This document shows positions 44,292 through 53,348 of a DNA stretch of 64,000 bases, one piece after another. Made by a program: the position numbers and the translations under genes. Location: NCBI GenBank assembly GCA_003162415.1, contig PMOL01000016.1, forward strand, positions 1 to 64,000, in the 5' to 3' direction. How positions within the stretch are numbered: the stretch's first letter is position 1; the number at the start of each line of letters is the position of its first letter. The notes beneath the pieces are model-generated. The model was not told the origin of the DNA. It did no database searches and was given only the letters and a program-made list of their open reading frames with translations. The DNA is from Candidatus Dormiibacterota bacterium (GTDB lineage Bacteria; Chloroflexota; Dormibacteria; Aeolococcales; Aeolococcaceae).

Positions 44292-44750
44292 ATGACCGTA
44301 GGGGCGCGACTCCCCGATTTCGACCTCGAGAAGAGCGGCGGTGACCGCGTGACCAATGCCGACCTCGAGGGTCATCGCACCGTCCTGTACTTCTATCCGA
44401 AGGACGACACGCCCGGCTGCACCATCGAGGGCCAGGAGTTCACACAACTCAACGATGCCTTCGTGGAGGCCGGCGTGACCGTCTACGGCGTGTCGCCCGA
44501 CAGCTTGAAGAAGCACCAGCGGTTCATCGAGAAATGCTCGCTGGGTGTTCCGTTGATCAGCGACCCGGAGCGGCTCCTCATCGACTCACAAGGGCTGTGG
44601 GTCGAGAAGAAGTACATGGGTCGCCAGTACATGGGGGTGGCGCGCACGACGCTGCTGATCGGACCCGACGGCACCATCGAGCGCGAGTGGCGGGATGTCA
44701 AGCCCAGCGGGCACGCCGCGGAGGTCCTGGAGACCGTCAACGGCGGTTAG
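44292..44750 (+). CDS. bcp: Thioredoxin-dependent peroxiredoxin (Bcp type)
   Basis: 152 residues. The peroxidatic Cys lies in Y-P-K-D-D-T-P-G-C-T; F-D-L, F-Y-F/L-Y-F-Y and the conserved Arg near the middle-end (A-R-T-T-L-L-I) are also present. It reduces organic and hydrogen peroxides with thioredoxin. GGAGG about 10 nt upstream supports the ATG; TACACT at about 44248 may be its -10. It overlaps the first Get3-like gene. Confidence 0.93.
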   Translation: MTVGARLPDFDLEKSGGDRVTNADLEGHRTVLYFYPKDDTPGCTIEGQEFTQLNDAFVEAGVTVYGVSPDSLKKHQRFIEKCSLGVPLISDPERLLIDSQGLWVEKKYMGRQYMGVARTTLLIGPDGTIEREWRDVKPSGHAAEVLETVNGG

Positions 44751-45735
44751 GAGCGCGATCGCCGGAGAGCGGATCGAACTTGCCACGCTGCTCCGGCGGC
44801 GGGTCATCTTCGTCGTGGGGAAGGGAGGGACGGGTCGAAGCACGATGACCGCGGCCCTCGCCCTGCTGGGTGCCCGTGCCGGCAAGCGCATCCTCGCCAT
44901 CGACGTCGACGCCAAGGGCGACCTCGCCGCCGCGCTCGGGTCGCCGCCCGCGGGGTTCGCGCCACATGTGGTCCAGCACAACCTCTCAGTGTTAGAGCTG
45001 CGCACTGACGAGTCGTTCCAGGAATATCTGAACATCTACTTCAAGGTCCCGCGCCTGACGCGGCTCACCCCGTTGGCGCGCGTCTTCGACTTCATCGCCA
45101 CCGGGGTTCCCGGTCCTCGCGACATGCTCGTGGTCGGCAAGATCGCCTACGAGGAGCGCCGCAAGGAGTCCCACTCGCGAGCGCCGGTCTGGGACCTCAT
45201 CCTCGTCGACTGTGCAGCCGGCGGGCAGGCCGAGTCACACCTCGCGGCGCCGAAGGCGATGCTCACGCTCGTCCGGGGCGGCCTCATCCGCGCCCAGGTC
45301 GAGTGGATCGATGCCCTGATCCGAGATTCCCGCCGCACCACCACCGTGCTCTGCGCTCTCCCCGAGGAGATGCCGGTGGTCGAGGCGATCGAGCTGAACG
45401 AGCGCCTGCGCAAGGGATCCGGCGTCGCCGTGGACATGTGCGTCCTGAACCGTGCGGTCGATGAGCCCGTGACCACCGCGCACCGCCGCCTGATGGCCGC
45501 GATGACCGACCCCGAGCATGCCGATGCCGTCGCCCAGCGCCTGGGCGGCTCAGCGGCACTCCTTGAAGCCGGCATCGATCTCCAGGCGCACCTGAACGGC
45601 ACCACCGCCCGCTACATGCGCCAGCTCCGCAGCAAGCTGCCGATGCCGGTCGTCCCGGTGCCGTTCATCGTCGACCGGACAGGCTTGACCACTACCAGAG
45701 CCGTGGCCGACGCGCTCAGCAGCCGGCTGTCATGA
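44695..45735 (+). CDS. Get3/ArsA-like ATPase, subunit A, lacking the P-loop lysine
   Basis: About 330 residues of the SIMIBI (ArsA/Get3/MinD) class. The deviant Walker A reads G-K-G-G-T-G-R-S-T: the signature Lys (K43) is kept but the P-loop Lys is Arg (R48). A switch-like segment V-D-C-A-A-G-G-Q-A-E-S-H follows. It resembles one member of the paired 'anion-transporting ATPase' proteins of actinobacteria (Rv3679/Rv3680 type). The start is unclear: the only canonical in-frame codon is ATG 44695, inside bcp, and conserved sequence begins near 44770. The stop overlaps the second ATPase gene (ATGA), so the two are made together. Confidence 0.78.
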   Translation: MSSPAGTPRRSWRPSTAVRSAIAGERIELATLLRRRVIFVVGKGGTGRSTMTAALALLGARAGKRILAIDVDAKGDLAAALGSPPAGFAPHVVQHNLSVLELRTDESFQEYLNIYFKVPRLTRLTPLARVFDFIATGVPGPRDMLVVGKIAYEERRKESHSRAPVWDLILVDCAAGGQAESHLAAPKAMLTLVRGGLIRAQVEWIDALIRDSRRTTTVLCALPEEMPVVEAIELNERLRKGSGVAVDMCVLNRAVDEPVTTAHRRLMAAMTDPEHADAVAQRLGGSAALLEAGIDLQAHLNGTTARYMRQLRSKLPMPVVPVPFIVDRTGLTTTRAVADALSSRLS

Positions 45736-46934
45736 GCGGCGACGAGAGCGCCCCCGTCCCGGAACGGCGCAGGAGCGTCCGCAAGGAGCCGGGCGGGCTC
45801 GGCCGGCGCCTCGGGTCTCTCGAAGTGGTGATCTGCTGCGGCAGCGGCGGGGTCGGCAAGACCACCGTCAGTGCGGCGCTCGGGATGGCGATCGCCGCGG
45901 CCGAGGACAAGCGCGTGCTGGTCCTCACGGTCGACCCGGCCCGGCGCCTGGCAACGGCGTTGGGCATCAAGGGCATCGGCGCCGAGCCGGTACGGATTCC
46001 GAAGGCACGCCTGCGCCGCGCCGGGATCACCGTCAGCGGTGACCTCGAGGCGGCGATGCTCGACATGAAGCAGGCGTGGGACCGCATGATCGAGCGCTAC
46101 TCGCCGGACCGCGCCACCGCGCAGCGGATTCTCCGCAACCCGCTCTACCAGCGGATCACCGACTCCTTTGTCGGCTCACACGAGTACGCGGCGATCGAGG
46201 CGCTCTACGAGCTGCACGACGCGGGCGAGTACGACTGCATCGTCATCGACACCCCGCCGTCGCGCAACGCGCTCGACTTCCTCGAAGCGCCGAGCCGTCT
46301 CACCGACTTCGTGGGCTCGCGCCTGCTGTCGCTCCTCTCGGGTGGACCGTCGCGTTTCGGGTTCCGTGCAATGAACTACGCGGCGGCGCCGTTCCTGCGC
46401 CTCGCCGACCGTCTGCTTGGAGCCGAGGTGCTTGCTGAGGTCTCGGACTTCGTCCGCCAACTGCAGCTGCTCTACGACGGGATCCAGGGGAGGGCACGCT
46501 CGGTCTACCGGCTGCTGCGCAGCCCGCAGACGGGATTCGTCGTGGTGACGACGCTCGAACAGGGGCCCTTCAGTGAGGCCGAGTTCTTCTGCACGAAGCT
46601 GCGTGAGTTCAAGATGCCGCTGCGCGCCATGGTGGTCAATCGCGTGCTCCCCGACGTGTTCCGCGACCCGGGCGGCGTCGCCGCGGCGTCGACCCTGGTC
46701 GAGGACCCCAAGGTTGCCGCATGGTTGAGCAACGAGTTGCGCCTCCGCGTCTCCGCGGACACGGCGCGCTTCGTCGGAAGGACATTCCTGACTCGCTCCA
46801 CGCTCGCTCAGCGCGAGGTGCGTCAGCTGGCCAGATTGGGCCGCATCGGCGACGTTCCGATAGTGCGCATACCGCTCTTCAGCGAGGAGGTCTCCGAGCT
46901 CGAGGGACTGGTGCGTATCGCCAAAGCGCTCTGA
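45732..46934 (+). CDS. Get3/ArsA-like ATPase, subunit B, lacking the signature lysine
   Basis: 400 residues. Walker A is C-G-S-G-G-V-G-K-T-T: the P-loop Lys (K43) is intact but the signature Lys is Ser (S38). Switch I/II-like motifs are L-T-V-D-P-A-R-R-L-A-T-A-L and I-V-I-D-T-P-P-S-R-N-A-L-D-F-L, like the D-T-A-P-T-G-H of ArsA. The 30-residue head is basic and unstructured. It is translationally coupled to subunit A. Taken together the two subunits hold one complete set of nucleotide-binding lysines, which implies an obligate heterodimer. Confidence 0.82.
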   Translation: MSGDESAPVPERRRSVRKEPGGLGRRLGSLEVVICCGSGGVGKTTVSAALGMAIAAAEDKRVLVLTVDPARRLATALGIKGIGAEPVRIPKARLRRAGITVSGDLEAAMLDMKQAWDRMIERYSPDRATAQRILRNPLYQRITDSFVGSHEYAAIEALYELHDAGEYDCIVIDTPPSRNALDFLEAPSRLTDFVGSRLLSLLSGGPSRFGFRAMNYAAAPFLRLADRLLGAEVLAEVSDFVRQLQLLYDGIQGRARSVYRLLRSPQTGFVVVTTLEQGPFSEAEFFCTKLREFKMPLRAMVVNRVLPDVFRDPGGVAAASTLVEDPKVAAWLSNELRLRVSADTARFVGRTFLTRSTLAQREVRQLARLGRIGDVPIVRIPLFSEEVSELEGLVRIAKAL

Positions 46935-46958
46935 GCCGCGCGCCGATCGAGGCGACGC

Positions 46959-49814
46959 TCAGCCCTGACCAGCGAGGAGTCGCATGCGCGCGCTGTGACG
47001 TCCCAGTGAGCGCGCATCGCCGATGACGTCGAGCACGGGCGGATCCTCGAGGCGCACCACCGAGCAATCGCCGGAGGTGACGCGTGACACCGCCTCGACC
47101 ATCGCGGGGTCGGCGGTGCTCAGCAGGACCTGGTGTGTTGCCGACAGGTCGTGCAAGAACTCGATGAACAGGTCGCGGCGCATCGGGTCGGAGGTGAGCA
47201 GCGGTTCGTCGAGAAGCAGCGGCGTGCGCTCGCCGCCGCCGCCGAGCACCTCACAGAGCGCGAGCCGGAGGAGCAGCGCGACCTGGTCTCGCGTGCCGTG
47301 CGAGACCGCGTCGAGCGGCACCATGTCGGGACGTTCGCGGCCGAGGAGCCCGAGGGCGAAATGGTCGGTATCGACGTTCACCTCGATGTAGCGCGCGCCG
47401 GTCAGCAGGCTCAGGCGGCTGCCCAGGGACTCGGCGAGGCGTGGTGCGAGCTCGCGATGGGTCACGCGTGACGCCGCTTCGATCAGCTCGGCGGCGCGAC
47501 GGAGCGCTTTGAGCTGGCGCAGACCCCGATCGCGCGCGGTTTCGCACGCGTCGCGCTCGTCCTCGAGGTCGGCGATCGCCGGCAGCGTGTCGAGCACCCC
47601 GCCGAGCCGGGCACGCAGCTCGCGAGCCTGTTCGCCCGCCGATGTCGCCGCGCGCCGTGCCCGCTCAGCCTCGAGGTCGAGCGCCTGCAGGACGCCGGCA
47701 TCGGGGGGAGCGGCCGCGAGGGCGTCAGCCGGATCCCCACCGCACTGCATCAACTGCTCCGCGAGCGCGGTCTCGAGGCTTTCGAGCGTTGCGGTATCGC
47801 CACCGAGGGAGTGGGCAGAGCGCTGCATCTCGTCGAGCCTGCGCCGCGCCGCATCGTGGCGGCGCCTCAACTCACATGCGTGCCGGAAACCGGTCACCGC
47901 GGCCGTGGCGTCTCCTTCGGGGATGCGTATCCCGGCGGCCTTGAGAATGGTGCGCAGGCGGATCTCGAGATTGGCCACCGCCCGGACTGAGCGGTCCACG
48001 TCCTCGCTCGATTGAGCGCATGCCGACTCCTCGGCGGCAAGGACGGCATCCTCGGCGAGCAGTTCCTCGCGCCTGCGGGACTTGAGGGCCATGCCGTCGA
48101 CACGATCGAGCAGCCGCTGCGCGCCGCCGATGACCGCCTCAGGTGTCGCCTCGACACCACGCGTCGACTCGACGACGCCTGCCTCGGCGGCGAGCGCCCG
48201 GCAGCGCTCGAGCAGCGACGCCAGCGCGACCTGGAGCGCCTCGGCCTCGGCTTGGCGCCGGGAGGTACGCACTTCGGCGTCGTCGAGAGCTTCGTGGAGC
48301 GTGCGGAGCACGGGCAACCGGTCCTGGAGTCGCGCCAGCTCCGCCGGGTCGACCCCGGCCTCCAGCGCCAGCGCGGCGACCGTGTCGCGTGCACGGGACG
48401 CGGCCGATGACCTGACCCAGGCCCGCCAGACGCACCCGGCCGCGGCGATCAGGCCGATGAGCCCGGCGACGAGCGCGGCAACCGCGAGGTGCGCGCGAGC
48501 CAGCCCGACCGCAACAGCCACGGCGATCACCGCAGACGCCAGGGCTCCGAGCGCGAAGCGGCGCCCACCCCGCCGGGCTGCCTCGAGGTTGGGGAGCAGC
48601 TCGTCGATCACCGCGGCCGGCAGCGTACGGAGCCCGGTGGCAGCAATCTCGCGCCGCAACGCCGCCTCCCGGGCGTCGTCCCCCCCACTTCGACGAGCCG
48701 CGCTGGCAACCGCGATCAGCTCGCCACGCAAGCGCTGCGAGCGTCCGCCGACATCGCCGTCGAACTCGCCGGCGAGGCCGATTGCGGCAATCCCCTCCGC
48801 GATCTCGTCGCGCCGGGCGCGGATCGGTCGCAACCTCTCCCCTGCGGCGCGCCAGCGTGCCTCAGCACCTTCGGCGTTCAACTTCGCCTGGGCGAGCTCG
48901 CCGCCGAGGGTGGTGACCTCCGTCTCGACGTCGAGCGGGAATCGCGCGTAGGACGCCGTCGCCTCGATCTCTGCCGACTGCAGCTTCCCCTCGCGCACCA
49001 TCTCCGCAAGGCGGATCCGGCGAGCGGCGAGCTCGGAGAGCCGTCCGGCGAGGCGCGCCCGCTCTGCCGCCACCCAGTGCTCGGTCTCGGTCGCGTGGGT
49101 GGTGTCGAGCACCGCGAGACGCTCCTGGTCGACGGCAACGGCGGCCAGGCGGGTGCGGGCGTCGGCGAGGGTGTGATCGAGGACGCGCAGCCGGGCGGTT
49201 GCGACCCCGAGGGGACTGGCGGTGCGCCGCTCCGACCCCACCCGATCCATCGCCTCGCGGACGCGGACCAGGGCTTGTGCGGCGGTCACCCCGCGGCGGG
49301 TGTCGGCGAGACGCTCGATCGCCTCCTGCAGCTGCCCCGCCCGCTGGCGAGCGCTCTCCGGCGCGTCGATGCGGAGGCCGTCATCGCTGAGCCAGGCGCT
49401 TGCGCAGAAGACCGCTTCGTCGATCCCGAGATGGAATCGACCCGGTGTCACGGAGCGTCCGCTGCGCAGCTCATCAGTCAGCTCCGAGCCGCCGAGCTCG
49501 AGCACCTGCACCGACTGCTCACGGGTGTCGAGGCGGCGCGCAACCCGGATGCGACGCCCGTCGTCGAGCTTGTAGGTCAGCGCGAGACCATAGCCGCCGC
49601 GCGTCCAGGGCTCGTAGCGCGCCCAGTCGCTGCGATCGACAGCGCGACCCTGGCCGCCGGCGTCGACGCCGTACAGCGCACCGCGCACCGCCCGGAGCAG
49701 CGTCGACTTGCCGGACTCGTTGCGCCCGGCGACGACCGTGACCCGAGGGTGAAGCTCGGTGGTGATGTCATGGAGGCATCCGAAGCCCGTGATCTCGAGA
49801 CGCTCGAGGATCAT
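46959..49814 (-). CDS. SbcC/YhaN-like AAA ATPase with a membrane hairpin
   Basis: 951 residues. An N-terminal ABC-type half (I-T-G-F-G-C-L, P-loop A-G-R-N-E-S-G-K-S-T) and a C-terminal half (signature S-H-G-T-R-D-Q-V-A-L-L-L-R-L-A-L; Walker B L-L-L-D-E-P-L-L) flank a long coiled-coil region. In the middle (about 415-460) are two hydrophobic helices, as in YhaN proteins, and no zinc-hook C-x-x-C is seen. Its partner nuclease overlaps its start by 4 bp (ATGA). It probably handles DNA ends, perhaps at the membrane. Confidence 0.83.
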   Translation of the reverse strand: MILERLEITGFGCLHDITTELHPRVTVVAGRNESGKSTLLRAVRGALYGVDAGGQGRAVDRSDWARYEPWTRGGYGLALTYKLDDGRRIRVARRLDTREQSVQVLELGGSELTDELRSGRSVTPGRFHLGIDEAVFCASAWLSDDGLRIDAPESARQRAGQLQEAIERLADTRRGVTAAQALVRVREAMDRVGSERRTASPLGVATARLRVLDHTLADARTRLAAVAVDQERLAVLDTTHATETEHWVAAERARLAGRLSELAARRIRLAEMVREGKLQSAEIEATASYARFPLDVETEVTTLGGELAQAKLNAEGAEARWRAAGERLRPIRARRDEIAEGIAAIGLAGEFDGDVGGRSQRLRGELIAVASAARRSGGDDAREAALRREIAATGLRTLPAAVIDELLPNLEAARRGGRRFALGALASAVIAVAVAVGLARAHLAVAALVAGLIGLIAAAGCVWRAWVRSSAASRARDTVAALALEAGVDPAELARLQDRLPVLRTLHEALDDAEVRTSRRQAEAEALQVALASLLERCRALAAEAGVVESTRGVEATPEAVIGGAQRLLDRVDGMALKSRRREELLAEDAVLAAEESACAQSSEDVDRSVRAVANLEIRLRTILKAAGIRIPEGDATAAVTGFRHACELRRRHDAARRRLDEMQRSAHSLGGDTATLESLETALAEQLMQCGGDPADALAAAPPDAGVLQALDLEAERARRAATSAGEQARELRARLGGVLDTLPAIADLEDERDACETARDRGLRQLKALRRAAELIEAASRVTHRELAPRLAESLGSRLSLLTGARYIEVNVDTDHFALGLLGRERPDMVPLDAVSHGTRDQVALLLRLALCEVLGGGGERTPLLLDEPLLTSDPMRRDLFIEFLHDLSATHQVLLSTADPAMVEAVSRVTSGDCSVVRLEDPPVLDVIGDARSLGRHSARMRLLAGQG

Positions 49815-50956
49815 CGCAGCCCGACCTCGGCGCCCGAGAGCGCCATCAGCCCGTAGCGCAGCGCGTCTTCGAGTACCTGGGCCTCGTCGGCGTCCGCGTC
49901 CGTCGCTGCCGCGGTCGCCGCACGGACGAACGCACCGCGCGTGCTCTCCTCCACCAGCGCAGTCTCGAGATCGATGTAGGGTGCGGTCCGATCGCGCACC
50001 TTGACCGCGGCGAGGTTGAGGCGTTCGCGCACCGCAAGCTCGACGGTGAACGCATCCAGCGACACCGAGGAGTCGATGGAGCCGCTCAGATCGACGCGGA
50101 TCATCGTCCTCTCCGGGTCGCCATATCCCGTCGATGCGCAGTGCATCGCGACCTCGTCGATCACCGCCTCCACGGAACTGCACTCCTCGGCGTCGCACTC
50201 CACGGTGAACACCGACCATCGGTTGGTGTCGTGGGCCGTGAACCGGACATCGCCTCGATCGGTGATCTCGACCACGACGGGACCGCGTCCCCCCTCGTCA
50301 TCGAAGCTGAGCGGCTCGGGCGTCCCGGGGTAGAGAAGGCCGGTCGTGGAATCGAGGCGCCGGCGGTGGTAGTGGCCGCACAGTGCCGCGGCAAAGCCTG
50401 CCGCGTGGATCCGCTCGGCGTGGAACGGCCCGTGGATCGACTTCCCCTCGGGTCGCGAGCCGAGCTCGGCGCCGTGGAAGAGGGCGAGATGGACGCCGGA
50501 TGCGGACGTGGCCGGCGAGGTGGCGAGCGGATCACCCTGCCATGCCGGCTCGCGGTGGGCGAGGCCCCAGACCGTGAGCCCATCGGTGAGCTCCACCGGC
50601 TCGAGCTCTGTGCCGTTGAAAACGGTGACATTGGACGGCCATTCGACGCGCCGGTACAGGGATCCGGGGAGGAGCGCGTCGTGGTTCCCGGGCGCGATGA
50701 GGACTCGCATGGGCCGCCACGATGCGAACGTGTCGGCGAGGAATCGCCCGGTGTCAACGCCGGCGCGCTCGTGCTCGTAGAGGTCGCCGCCGATCGTCAC
50801 CGCGAGGCAGCCCTGCTCCATGGCCAGACGCCCGGCACTTGTGAGTGCGTCTCGAAGCCCTTGGCGACGCCGGCGCGCGAGCTCTCCCTGGCAGCCCATG
50901 GCGGCGAACACCCGGTCGAGGTGGAGGTCGGAGAGATGGAGGAGACGTATCGTCAT
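49811..50956 (-). CDS. SbcD/YhaO-like DNA repair metallophosphoesterase
   Basis: 381 residues. All phosphoesterase motifs are visible: L-S-D-L-H-L-D, G-G-D-L-Y-E-H, A-P-G-N-H-D-A, L-F-H-G-A-E and G-H-Y-H-R. The C-terminal region (about 255-381) corresponds to the capping domain. With the ATPase it should form an Mre11-Rad50-like nuclease. The ATG at 50956 begins directly at the conserved L-L-H-L-S-D core; longer frames have no site. Confidence 0.87.
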   Translation of the reverse strand: MTIRLLHLSDLHLDRVFAAMGCQGELARRRRQGLRDALTSAGRLAMEQGCLAVTIGGDLYEHERAGVDTGRFLADTFASWRPMRVLIAPGNHDALLPGSLYRRVEWPSNVTVFNGTELEPVELTDGLTVWGLAHREPAWQGDPLATSPATSASGVHLALFHGAELGSRPEGKSIHGPFHAERIHAAGFAAALCGHYHRRRLDSTTGLLYPGTPEPLSFDDEGGRGPVVVEITDRGDVRFTAHDTNRWSVFTVECDAEECSSVEAVIDEVAMHCASTGYGDPERTMIRVDLSGSIDSSVSLDAFTVELAVRERLNLAAVKVRDRTAPYIDLETALVEESTRGAFVRAATAAATDADADEAQVLEDALRYGLMALSGAEVGLR

Positions 50957-51076
50957 TGGTGCTGGGAATGAGAACGGCGACCTGAGAGCGAACGTCAGTT
51001 CGCACAGCCTATCACAGGTTAATTGGCCAAACTTCTGGCACAATTGATCGGTACCGACGACGGATTTGCCCGGCCG

Positions 51077-52753
51077 ATGGCTCGGGCCGAGTCGGATCAG
51101 CAGGTGGGGGATCAGGTGGCAGTGCGGTTGCATTTGGCTCGGCGATACAGCCAGGCAGGGGCGGGAGTCGTCGGCATTGCGGTGGCGGTCAGGGTGCTCA
51201 CGCTTCCTCTCAGCCCGGGCGTGCGGTTGCTCGACGCGCTCATGGCAGCGGCTGCGATGGGCATCGGCCTGGTGCTGGTGCGGTGGCCCTCGACGTGGGA
51301 GCGCTACCGGCAGCCGGCATCAATCGCCTCTGTCATCGCGCTAGCTGCCGTGGCCGCGGTCGGACTCCGAGCCGCCGCCCCTCAACTGACTGATTTCACC
51401 GTAGTCGCAGCGGTCGCCTTTACCGCGCTCCTGGTCGGTCTCGACGTGGACGCACCGCGGGCCGCCTCCGCTCGGACGGCCACGTTGCTCAACCGGGTGC
51501 CGTTGACGCCCGCGCTCGCCGCCACTGCGGCGGTCATGGTCATCTTTGTCATTCTCTGGGTGACCACAGCCCCGGCGTCCACGGGAATCGGTTCACTCGG
51601 GGTCGTCGTCGTCGCCATGGCCGGCATCAAGCTGCTCGCCGCCGGAAGCGCCGATCGCAGCCTCGACCGGCTGGACTCCGAAACCCGTCGCGGTCGCGTG
51701 TCCTCGACCCTCGGTCGCAAGCTCGGCGTCGCTCGCGACGTGACGTCGGTGGCGTCCGCGGTGCTCGAGGCGTGCCAGGAGATCTTCCCGGAGACGTCCA
51801 CCGGGATGGTGCTCATCAACGACCCGGCTGACGGACTGCTGAAGTCTCCCGGTGCCTTCCTGTCGTCAGGTGGAGTGGCATCCGGTGGCCCGGCGTACGA
51901 GCTCGCTCCCGGTGAGGGGCTCGGCGGTGCCGTGTTCGTTGCGGAGCGGGCCGAGGTGTGGCCGACAACGCTGTCGGCCTCGATGGCGCAGGCAAGCCTC
52001 CGTGAGGCGAACCGGGTACGCCTGCGCCGATCGAAGCTCGGCTTCATCCGATCGGCGATCGGTGCACCGCTGCGGGTCGACGGCACCACGATCGGCGCCA
52101 TCCTGCTCACCTCCGAACGCCAGGAGAACGCCTGGACCGAGTCCGATGCACCGATCATCGAAGCCCTCGCCGACGAGGCGGCGCGTGCCATCGAGCGCGC
52201 CCGCCGTCACGAGGACGAGATGGCGAAGGCCCAGCTCGACGCCGTCACCGGGATGGCCATGCGGCCGCATCTGCTCGCCGTCATCGACAAGGAGCTCGCC
52301 CGGGCCTCGCGCCGGGAAGGCTCGCTCGCGCTGATCATGGTCGACATCGACGGCTTCGGCGAGATCAACGACCGCTGGGGGCACGACGCTGGAAACCAGG
52401 TGCTCGAGACATTCGCCAACGTCCTCCGATCCATCCTCCGGCGTGAGGACAGCGCCGCCCGTTTCGGTGCCGACGAGTTCGTCTGCGTGCTGCCGGGTGC
52501 AGACCGCGACCAGGCCCACGCCGTCGCCGCGCGCATCCAGCAGCGATTCACCACGGACACCTCCGGCGACCAGGGTCTCGGGCGAACCGGCGCCACGGCA
52601 TCGGCGGGCATCGCCGTCTACCCGAGCGACTCACAGGACGTCGGCGGGCTCCTCGATGCCGTGGCGCTTGAGCTCGAGACCGCGAAGGCATCGCACGAAT
52701 TGACCGGTCGCTCGCGGCTTCGGCGCCGTGTCCGGGACGCCGCCTCGAGTTGA
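51077..52753 (+). CDS. Membrane GAF-GGDEF-like protein with a GADEF motif
   Basis: The product has 558 residues: about six helices in the first 190, a linker helix, a GAF domain (about 220-370) and a GGDEF domain (about 380-550). The active-site loop reads R-F-G-A-D-E-F (464-468), with Ala in place of the second Gly. The metal-binding V-D-I-D (about 422-425) is kept, and no I-site R-x-x-D is obvious. Diguanylate cyclase activity is therefore uncertain. Start at ATG 51077 is the best of several; TTG at 51023 is possible. It is divergent from the SbcD-like gene. Confidence 0.75.
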   Translation: MARAESDQQVGDQVAVRLHLARRYSQAGAGVVGIAVAVRVLTLPLSPGVRLLDALMAAAAMGIGLVLVRWPSTWERYRQPASIASVIALAAVAAVGLRAAAPQLTDFTVVAAVAFTALLVGLDVDAPRAASARTATLLNRVPLTPALAATAAVMVIFVILWVTTAPASTGIGSLGVVVVAMAGIKLLAAGSADRSLDRLDSETRRGRVSSTLGRKLGVARDVTSVASAVLEACQEIFPETSTGMVLINDPADGLLKSPGAFLSSGGVASGGPAYELAPGEGLGGAVFVAERAEVWPTTLSASMAQASLREANRVRLRRSKLGFIRSAIGAPLRVDGTTIGAILLTSERQENAWTESDAPIIEALADEAARAIERARRHEDEMAKAQLDAVTGMAMRPHLLAVIDKELARASRREGSLALIMVDIDGFGEINDRWGHDAGNQVLETFANVLRSILRREDSAARFGADEFVCVLPGADRDQAHAVAARIQQRFTTDTSGDQGLGRTGATASAGIAVYPSDSQDVGGLLDAVALELETAKASHELTGRSRLRRRVRDAASS

Positions 52754-52792
52754 CACCGACTGACGAATAGTTCTACACTGAAACTATTCGTC
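52750..52792 (+). promoter_or_regulatory. MarR-operon promoter with palindromic operator
   Basis: TTGACA (52750-52755) and TACACT (52774-52779) are 18 bp apart. A perfect 11-bp inverted repeat, GACGAATAGTT/AACTATTCGTC (52762-52772 and 52782-52792), is centred exactly on the -10. This is the standard place for a MarR autorepressor site. Confidence 0.75.
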
Positions 52793-52814
52793 CAGCGAAC
52801 AGTCGAGGGTTTGT

Positions 52815-53348
52815 GTGAGCCAGGCACCGTCGAGGGAACGAAACGCACCGACGCGGAGCGCGACCCCGAGTGACCGCCGTGACGAGCTTGCCCACCTGCT
52901 CTTCGACTCCATCGGCGGCCTCAAGCGCCGGCTCATGGCCAGCGTCCCCGAGGAGTTGAAGGACGAGTTCGGCGCGGTCACCTGGCACCAGCTGGGCGCC
53001 CTCGAGCAGCTTCGCGCCGCCACTGAGACCTCGTCCGGAGCGACCATGAACGAGATCGCGCGCATGCAGCAATGCGCGCTCAGCTCGGCCAGCGCGCTGG
53101 TTGACCGGGTGATCCGTCTCGGATTCGCCGAGCGGCTCAGCGATCCCGACGACCGGCGGATCATTCACATCGTTCCGACCAAGCTCGGTCTCGAGATGCT
53201 GGCCCGATTCGATACGGCGAGGAAAGCGGCTGCGCTCGCGGCACTCGCTCCGCTGAGTGACGACGACCTCGAGCGCCTGGTGCACCTCATGGGCACGATC
53301 GTCGACGCACCGCTGCAGGGACAGATTGGAGAGGTGGCCCATGACTGA
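52815..53348 (+). CDS. MarR-family regulator
   Basis: 177 residues. The winged helix is seen in T-W-H-Q-L-G-A-L-E-Q-L, M-N-E-I-A-R-M-Q-Q-C-A-L-S-S-A-S-A-L-V-D-R-V and D-P-D-D-R-R-I-I-H-I (wing). A basic head of 20 residues precedes it. The GTG start has GAGGG 5-6 nt upstream. It overlaps the MFS exporter gene by 8 bp and should repress the operon through the palindrome upstream. Confidence 0.9.
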   Translation: MSQAPSRERNAPTRSATPSDRRDELAHLLFDSIGGLKRRLMASVPEELKDEFGAVTWHQLGALEQLRAATETSSGATMNEIARMQQCALSSASALVDRVIRLGFAERLSDPDDRRIIHIVPTKLGLEMLARFDTARKAAALAALAPLSDDDLERLVHLMGTIVDAPLQGQIGEVAHD

